A stretch of DNA of 32,908 bases, taken from NCBI GenBank assembly GCA_031286285.1, contig JAITUN010000102.1, positions 1 to 32,908 of the forward strand, given 5' to 3'. Under the pieces are notes generated by a model. It saw only the letters and a program-made list of their open reading frames with translations, was not told the DNA's origin and did not search any database. This document shows, in pieces, positions 27,879-32,908 of the stretch; the stretch's first letter is position 1; every line of letters starts with the position of its first letter. Source of the stretch: Bacteroidales bacterium (GTDB lineage Bacteria; Bacteroidota; Bacteroidia; Bacteroidales; WCHB1-69). The translations under genes and the position numbers were made by a program.

Positions 27879-30434
27879 ATGCTCACCCACTTTGTCAACA
27901 TTCTTCTCCCTCTGCCATTACCCACAATTTTCACCTATCGTGTTCCTTATAATCTTGATAATCAGATTCAAATTGGGGCGCGAGTTGTGGTCCACTTTGG
28001 GAAAAACAAACTCTATGCCGGATTGGTGATGTTGATGCATACGGATGCGCCCTCTTTTCCGAATGTGAAATATGTGATTGACATTGTTGATACTGCTCCG
28101 ATTGTTACCGAAAAACAAGTTGAACTTTGGGATTGGTTGGCAGATTACTATTTGTGCCATAAAGGCGAAGTAATGGCGGCTGCCATGCCATCCGGACTGA
28201 AATTGGCGGGAGAAACACTAATTATGCTCCATCCCAACTTCGATGGCGAAATCTCCACACTCACAGAGCGGGAACTGAAAATAACGGAAGCACTCTCTTA
28301 CAGACAACATATTACTGTTGCAGAAATGCAAAAAATAGTAGGCATTCAAAAGATTTTTCCAGTAATCAAATCATTGGTAGAAAAAAAAGTGATTTTGACC
28401 ACTGAAGAGATTAAAAATCCATATCGAGCCAAAAAAGAGTCATACATTTTTCTTCATGATGATTATTTGAGCGATGAATCAGCACTTTTTGAACTGTTGG
28501 ACAGATTAAGCGCCTCGAAAAAAACAGAGAAGCAGACACAACTTTTGTTAGCATTTTTAATGCTGAAAAAAGCCGAAAATAGCGTAAAAAGAGCAGAACT
28601 ACTAAAAAAATCGGAGTGTTCTCTTTCTTCGCTACAAACGTTGATTAATAATAATGTCTTGGTACAGAAAGAGCTACAGAGCAGTCGTTTGCGGGATGTT
28701 TTTTCGGTGAGCGAAATAAGTGAGATTAAATTGTCGCAAGTACAACAACAAAGTTTTCTACAAATAAAAGAATTATTTAAGCATTTTTCTGTGGTTTTAT
28801 TGCACGGTATTACCGGTTGTGGTAAAACGGAGATCTATATGAAGATGATTGATGAGGTGCTGGCTCAAGGCAAGCAAGTGTTGTATCTATTGCCGGAGAT
28901 TGCACTTACTTCGCAAATTGTGAACCGTTTACAAAAGTATTTCGGAAAAAGGGTAGGGGTGTATCATTCAAGATTTAATGAGTTTGAGAGGGTGGAGATT
29001 TGGAATAGAGTGTTGCAACATAATGATAGTTCTGTGTATGGTTCATCGGCCCGCGGTTCGGCTGAGGCGTGTTCGGCTGAGGCGTGTTCGGCTGAGGCTG
29101 AGCCTCAGCTGAACTATCGCTATTCGCTCATTCTCGGCGCCCGCTCTGCCCTCCTCCTGCCTTACAAAAATTTGGGGCTAATCATTGTGGATGAAGAACA
29201 CGATGCCTCGTACAAACAAAATGACCCGGCACCGCGATACAATGCACGAGATGCTGCTGTGATGTTGGGGAAACTGCACCATGCTCCCGTCTTACTTGGA
29301 ACGGCAACCCCTTCGTTGGAAACTTATTACAACGTAAAACAGGGTAAATACGGCTTGGTAGAACTGTTTCAGCGCTACGCAGATAGCCAACTGCCTGAAA
29401 TCTGGATAGAGAATGTTCCCGAAGCACGGCGGCAAAAAAAAATGGAAGGGGATCTCTCCCATTTTCTAATTGACAATATGAGAGCGGCTTTGGAAAGAAA
29501 AGAGCAAGTAATTCTATTTCAAAATAGAAGAGGCTATGCAGTACGTATGTATTGTAACACTTGCCAAACAATGCCCCACTGTATCCATTGTGATGTTACT
29601 CTCACTTACCATAAAAAATCGAACTTGTTGAAGTGTCACTATTGCGGTTATGCGATTGCAGTGCCTGACCAATGTCCTAACTGCCAAAGTGTGGATGTAG
29701 AGATGAAAGGATTTGGAACAGAGAAAATTGAAGAGACTTTAATACAATTATTTCCGGATGCCAAAATTGCACGTATGGATTTGGATACTACACGTTCAAA
29801 ATCATCCTATCAAAAAATTATCTCCGATTTTGAAAAACAGCATACCAATATTTTGGTAGGTACACAAATGGTTACTAAAGGATTGGACTTTGACAGAGTT
29901 AGTGTTGTGGGGATTTTGGAAGCAGACAATATGCTCACTTTTCCTGATTTCAGAGCTTTTGAACGAGCGTTTCAAGTAATGGCGCAAGTGAGCGGAAGAG
30001 CAGGTAGGAAAGAGGTAAAGGGGAAAGTGATCATTCAAAGTTACCAGCCCTGGCACCCTGCATTAAAATATGTGATTGGAAATGACTATATAGCGATGTA
30101 TGAAAACCAAATTGAAGAGCGCAAAAAATACCGCTACCCGCCTGCGTACCGTATGATAAAAATAACACTGAAACACAATGATTTAGAGTTAGTAAACAAG
30201 GCAGCCGCAGAGATTGCAACAGAGTTGAAAAAAAGCTTTCCAAAACAGGTGCTGGGACCGGAGTTCCCGCTTATTGTTCGTTTACAAAACCAATATTTAA
30301 AAGAGATTTGGATCAAATTTGCAAAAAACTATATGTTGAAAAAGAAGAAAGAATTATTGCAAAAGATAATTACAATATTTCAAACACACTCAAAATTCAA
30401 GCAGGTTCGTGTGGTTGTAAATGTAGATTGTTGA
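27879..30434 (+). CDS. priA: Primosomal protein N' (replication restart helicase PriA)
   Basis: An 851-residue superfamily 2 helicase that reloads the replisome at stalled forks. The N-terminal DNA-binding domain (about 1-110) includes PTIFTYRVPYNLDNQIQIGARVVVHFGK. Helicase motifs are GITGCGKTEIYM (310-321), DEEH (438-441) in IIVDEEHDASYKQNDPAPRYNARD, and ATPSLETY. The zinc-binding cysteines C559, C562, C568 and C571 are followed by a second cysteine set (CHYCG, CPNC). Motifs V and VI appear in ILVGTQMVTKGLDF and QVMAQVSGRAGRKE. Between WNRVLQHND and YRYSLILGARSALL there is an in-frame insertion of about 29 residues (from residue 383) encoded by a palindromic repeat, described separately. The frame is intact. 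Confidence 0.97.
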   Translation: MLTHFVNILLPLPLPTIFTYRVPYNLDNQIQIGARVVVHFGKNKLYAGLVMLMHTDAPSFPNVKYVIDIVDTAPIVTEKQVELWDWLADYYLCHKGEVMAAAMPSGLKLAGETLIMLHPNFDGEISTLTERELKITEALSYRQHITVAEMQKIVGIQKIFPVIKSLVEKKVILTTEEIKNPYRAKKESYIFLHDDYLSDESALFELLDRLSASKKTEKQTQLLLAFLMLKKAENSVKRAELLKKSECSLSSLQTLINNNVLVQKELQSSRLRDVFSVSEISEIKLSQVQQQSFLQIKELFKHFSVVLLHGITGCGKTEIYMKMIDEVLAQGKQVLYLLPEIALTSQIVNRLQKYFGKRVGVYHSRFNEFERVEIWNRVLQHNDSSVYGSSARGSAEACSAEACSAEAEPQLNYRYSLILGARSALLLPYKNLGLIIVDEEHDASYKQNDPAPRYNARDAAVMLGKLHHAPVLLGTATPSLETYYNVKQGKYGLVELFQRYADSQLPEIWIENVPEARRQKKMEGDLSHFLIDNMRAALERKEQVILFQNRRGYAVRMYCNTCQTMPHCIHCDVTLTYHKKSNLLKCHYCGYAIAVPDQCPNCQSVDVEMKGFGTEKIEETLIQLFPDAKIARMDLDTTRSKSSYQKIISDFEKQHTNILVGTQMVTKGLDFDRVSVVGILEADNMLTFPDFRAFERAFQVMAQVSGRAGRKEVKGKVIIQSYQPWHPALKYVIGNDYIAMYENQIEERKKYRYPPAYRMIKITLKHNDLELVNKAAAEIATELKKSFPKQVLGPEFPLIVRLQNQYLKEIWIKFAKNYMLKKKKELLQKIITIFQTHSKFKQVRVVVNVDC
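29025..29118. repeat. In-frame palindromic repeat element inside priA
   Basis: Bounded by an 8-bp perfect inverted repeat, GATAGTTC (29025-29032) and GAACTATC (29111-29118). Inside are three tandem 15-bp units of GTTCGGCTGAGGCGT (29056-29100; the last ends CTG). The last unit pairs with the following GCCTCAGCTGAAC (29102-29114) as a 13-bp stem with one G-T wobble and a 3-base loop. The unit length is a multiple of three, so it encodes a clean SAEAC repeat. It is more GC-rich than the flanks. Confidence 0.75.
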
Positions 30435-30471
30435 TACAAGTTATTCAGTATTACATATTTCACTTAACTTA

Positions 30472-31434
30472 TCATAAATAATCTACTAATTTCCTTTGTT
30501 TTGAAAAAAACTCAATTCTTTTTCTTTCATTTACTTCAGAGATTTGGACAGCAGCTCTTTTCTTTAAATTCATCCAGTGTCTGAAACTTGAAACCATTTC
30601 AGTATCGTAGCAGGAGATATCATATTTTCCAAAAGCATGAATAAAGCATGTTTTTAGTGTATCCGTATAAAAAAAACTGTAGTTGGTGTCAATGTTTAGT
30701 TGAGAAAGATAGATGAAAACTCTATTCTGAGTCTCAGGATAATAGCCTTTTTGAGCAATTTCCATCAAATAATCAAGCATTTCGTATAATTCTTTTTTAA
30801 TGAACTCTTTTTCTTCTTTGGTAATCAACAATAAGGAGTGAAAATAATTAACACAATATACATAACACTCAAAAATTTTCTGATCAATGATATAATGAGA
30901 GTTTTTTACATGAACCATATTATTTTTATAGTGTTCAAATTCACGACTCATATTTTCAGGGATAATAATTTTTGAGAACTCTTTTTGTGTACAGGAATTA
31001 TTATATTGGAATGCCCAATTGAATATTCTGAAACGATATAGATTCTGAAAACTGATACTCAGTGGTCTAGGTAATCTATTACTAACTTCCATATATTCAG
31101 ATTTTTCACTGTGTTGAAGATGGTCTAGATTTCTTACTCGTTTTTGCAAATTACTAAATTCTCTTTCTGAAGGATCAAGATAGTTTAAAGGGTTCATTTT
31201 AAATGTAACTTTACCTGAATTGATTCCAAGAATATCATCTAAAGAGATATTCCAAGCAGTAGTAATTTGAACAATTTCAGAGGCAGTGAATTGAACGATT
31301 TTCCGTAAACGCCTATAAACTGCTTCATGTTCAAGAGATAACAACTTCATTATTTCTTGTGTTAGTTGTATTTTTTTTGGAAATTTATCATGAAGATTTT
31401 CCAAAAAAACTTCGTACCAATTGTTTTCTACCAT
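30472..31434 (-). CDS. HTH-type protein, tandem paralogue A
   Basis: A 320-residue protein of unknown function. The N-terminal 70 residues look like an XRE-like helix-turn-helix: LTQEIMKLLSLEHEAVYRRLRK, then FTASEIVQITTAWNISLDDILGI. The remaining 250 residues are mostly helical, with no recognised enzymatic motif and no membrane segment, and could sense a signal or bind a partner. It is a clear paralogue of the gene 57 bp upstream (31492-32454): both are exactly 320 residues and share EKEFIKK, YPE-QN and KKR-A-QISEV near the C-terminus. Proteins of this layout recur in Bacteroidales. A DNA-binding role is inferred from the N-terminus only. Confidence 0.65.
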   Translation of the reverse strand: MVENNWYEVFLENLHDKFPKKIQLTQEIMKLLSLEHEAVYRRLRKIVQFTASEIVQITTAWNISLDDILGINSGKVTFKMNPLNYLDPSEREFSNLQKRVRNLDHLQHSEKSEYMEVSNRLPRPLSISFQNLYRFRIFNWAFQYNNSCTQKEFSKIIIPENMSREFEHYKNNMVHVKNSHYIIDQKIFECYVYCVNYFHSLLLITKEEKEFIKKELYEMLDYLMEIAQKGYYPETQNRVFIYLSQLNIDTNYSFFYTDTLKTCFIHAFGKYDISCYDTEMVSSFRHWMNLKKRAAVQISEVNERKRIEFFSKQRKLVDYL

Positions 31435-31491
31435 AAATTTATAACATTACTTTTAAGGCTCACTGAACTATCTTTGGACTCAATAGAGTTT

Positions 31492-32454
31492 TCATAAATT
31501 TTCTATTATTTTTTGTTGCTTAGTAAAAAAATCGATTCTGTGTTTTTCATCAACTTCTGAAATTTGAATAGCAGATCTTTTCTTTAATTGCATCCAAGTC
31601 ATAAAATTAGATACCATTTCTGAGTTGTAGGAATAGATTTCAAACTTCTCAAATACATGGATATAACAGATATTTACTTCGGGGGTGTAAGTATAGCTGT
31701 AACTGGTATCTATCTTAAGTTGGGAAATGTAGAGATTCACTTTATTCTGTGATTCTGGATAGCAGCCTTTGTTTGCAACTTCCAATAGATAATTAAGTAA
31801 TGCAAGTAAGTCTTTTTTAATGAACTCTTTCTCTTGGTCAGTAATTAGATAGATAGAACAGAAATACTGAATATCTTGTACTAAATATTCAAAAATATTT
31901 CTATCAAAAATAAAATTAGAATTTGGCACTTGCTTAATAGCATGATAATATTCTTCATCAATTTTCTTTTTTTCCTTAGAAACAGTTATTTTAGAAAATG
32001 TCACAGTATCAGACTCATTGTTGTATTGGTGCATCCATTTAAACAGATAAAAACGGTTTAAATAAGGATAGCCTGCAAGAAGCTGTCTTGGAATTTTATT
32101 GCAGATATCCATAAACTCCGTTTCCGGAAAATTTTTAAGGAAACTGATAGATTGTATAATATATCTTAAAAAATTTGCTTCTTCTTCAGAGGGTTCTAAA
32201 TAGTTCATTGCTTTCATTTGAAATGAAATATTTCCTGAGTTGATTCCTGTAATTTCGTCTAATGAAATGTTCCAAGCAGAAGCTATAGCTACAATTTCGT
32301 GAATTGAAAAAACAACTTCTTTGCGCAATCTTCTGTAAACAGCTTCGCGTTCAAGCGCCAGCAAGTCCATTAATGCACTAATTAATTGTTTTTGTTTAGG
32401 ATATTTTTTTGAAAGAATATCCATAAAAGTGTCGTACCAATTATTTTGACTCAT
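31492..32454 (-). CDS. HTH-type protein, tandem paralogue B
   Basis: A 320-residue protein of the same unnamed family as its downstream neighbour. The N-terminus has LISALMDLLALEREAVYRRLRK and FSIHEIVAIASAWNISLDEITGINSG, an XRE-like DNA-binding arrangement. The C-terminal part contains ITDQEKEFIKKDLLALLNYLLEVANKGCYPE and MQLKKRSAIQISEVDEKHRIDFF. The two copies probably arose by gene duplication and have since diverged widely in the middle region (about residues 95-190). It lies 128 bp after the end of nifJ on the same strand, but there is no proof that it regulates it. Confidence 0.65.
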   Translation of the reverse strand: MSQNNWYDTFMDILSKKYPKQKQLISALMDLLALEREAVYRRLRKEVVFSIHEIVAIASAWNISLDEITGINSGNISFQMKAMNYLEPSEEEANFLRYIIQSISFLKNFPETEFMDICNKIPRQLLAGYPYLNRFYLFKWMHQYNNESDTVTFSKITVSKEKKKIDEEYYHAIKQVPNSNFIFDRNIFEYLVQDIQYFCSIYLITDQEKEFIKKDLLALLNYLLEVANKGCYPESQNKVNLYISQLKIDTSYSYTYTPEVNICYIHVFEKFEIYSYNSEMVSNFMTWMQLKKRSAIQISEVDEKHRIDFFTKQQKIIENL

Positions 32455-32581
32455 TTTTTATTTTGTTAGTAATTATGTTATTAAAAAACAATATTGTCTC
32501 TTTTGCTTTTATTTGATTTTGGAAAGAAAAATGAAAAAAACTATACTGTTTCTAAAGGAAAAACATAGTTTGTGAATTATT

Positions 32582-32908
32582 CTATTTCGCCCTCATTCTA
32601 TACTGCTCATACCGCCATTTCGCATTCTCTTCGCAGGCTTTGAACAGTTGTTCCGCTTCTTCCGGGAATGTGCCGATTAACGAAGTAAAACGTACTTCCG
32701 ATTTTAAGAAATCCTGGAATTTGCTCCAATCGGGTTCTTTGCTATCTAAAGTAAATGGATTTTGTCCTTGTGCTTCCAAATCGGGGTTGTATCTCCAAAG
32801 ATGCCAATAACCTGCTTCAACTGCCAATTTTTGTTGATATTGTGTTTTGCCCATTCCCAGATTGAGTCCGTGGTTGATACAGGGTGAATATGCAATGATG
32901 ATAGAGGG
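32582..32908 (-). CDS. nifJ: Pyruvate:ferredoxin (flavodoxin) oxidoreductase, C-terminal end (partial)
   Basis: The frame is open to the window edge, so only the last 108 or so residues are visible and the gene starts beyond 32908. They read PSIIIAYSPCINHGLNLGMG, then a segment with YWHLWRYNPDLEAQG, NPFTLDSKEPDWSKFQDFL and EENAKWRYEQY, which match the C-terminus of the single-chain NifJ-type enzyme. It converts pyruvate and CoA to acetyl-CoA, CO2 and reduced ferredoxin, a central reaction in anaerobic Bacteroidales. The visible cysteine of SPC belongs to the thiamine-pyrophosphate/iron-sulfur domain region. Confidence 0.93.
   Translation of the reverse strand, partial: PSIIIAYSPCINHGLNLGMGKTQYQQKLAVEAGYWHLWRYNPDLEAQGQNPFTLDSKEPDWSKFQDFLKSEVRFTSLIGTFPEEAEQLFKACEENAKWRYEQYRMRAK

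Noticed and set aside
29182-29571. 129-codon minus-strand frame inside priA
   Set aside because: Completely antisense to conserved PriA helicase motifs; a codon-bias shadow.

Overview
The window looks like part of a Bacteroidota chromosome, most likely an anaerobic member of the Bacteroidales. Four things point there. Several gene starts are preceded by the Bacteroidota -7 element TAnnTTTG, and the one before the alcohol dehydrogenase has a TTTG -33 box at exactly 19 bp. An LpxD paralogue sits next to efp, as is common in the phylum. The ATP synthase epsilon subunit is short. A pyruvate:ferredoxin oxidoreductase lies at the right edge. Shine-Dalgarno sequences are weak throughout, which is normal for the phylum. 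No rRNA, tRNA, CRISPR array, IS element or phage gene was found.

Layout. 1-4243 (+): an ABC export operon of two FtsX/MacB-type permeases (the first cut by the window edge), a LolD-like ATPase and an outer-membrane beta-barrel protein. 4244-4586: a gene-free stretch with a possible small-RNA promoter. 4587-7901 (-): efp, lpxD-like, atpD, atpC, tightly packed. 8045-9230 (+): a stand-alone biotin carrier protein and a secreted FKBP-type isomerase, converging on holB (9232-10404, -), which diverges from leuS (10578-13382, +). 13520-21256: a surface-polysaccharide cluster with a GT14 glycosyltransferase (-), then on + four methyltransferases, a UDP-glucuronate 4-epimerase-like enzyme and two GT4-type glycosyltransferases. 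21305-30434: housekeeping genes rsmD, pth, ruvC, nadE, asnS, a YqhD-like aldehyde reductase, a DUF4328-like membrane protein and priA. 30472-32454 (-): two tandem paralogous 320-residue HTH-type proteins of unknown role. 32582-32908 (-): the 3' end of nifJ.

The most interesting material is repeat structure that gene annotation does not explain. Degenerate tandem heptamers with a shared unit family occur at four places: over the stop codon of the first permease, inside leuS (in frame, just before the editing domain), over the pth stop and rsmD start, and as an inverted pair between pth and ruvC. Separately, priA carries an in-frame insertion of about 94 bp, made of three 15-bp repeats ending in a near-perfect hairpin and bounded by an 8-bp inverted repeat. 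It behaves like a protein-coding palindromic element. Two probable gene remnants were also found: a histidine-kinase N-box fragment upstream of priA, and an open frame of about 48 codons downstream of the GT14 gene.
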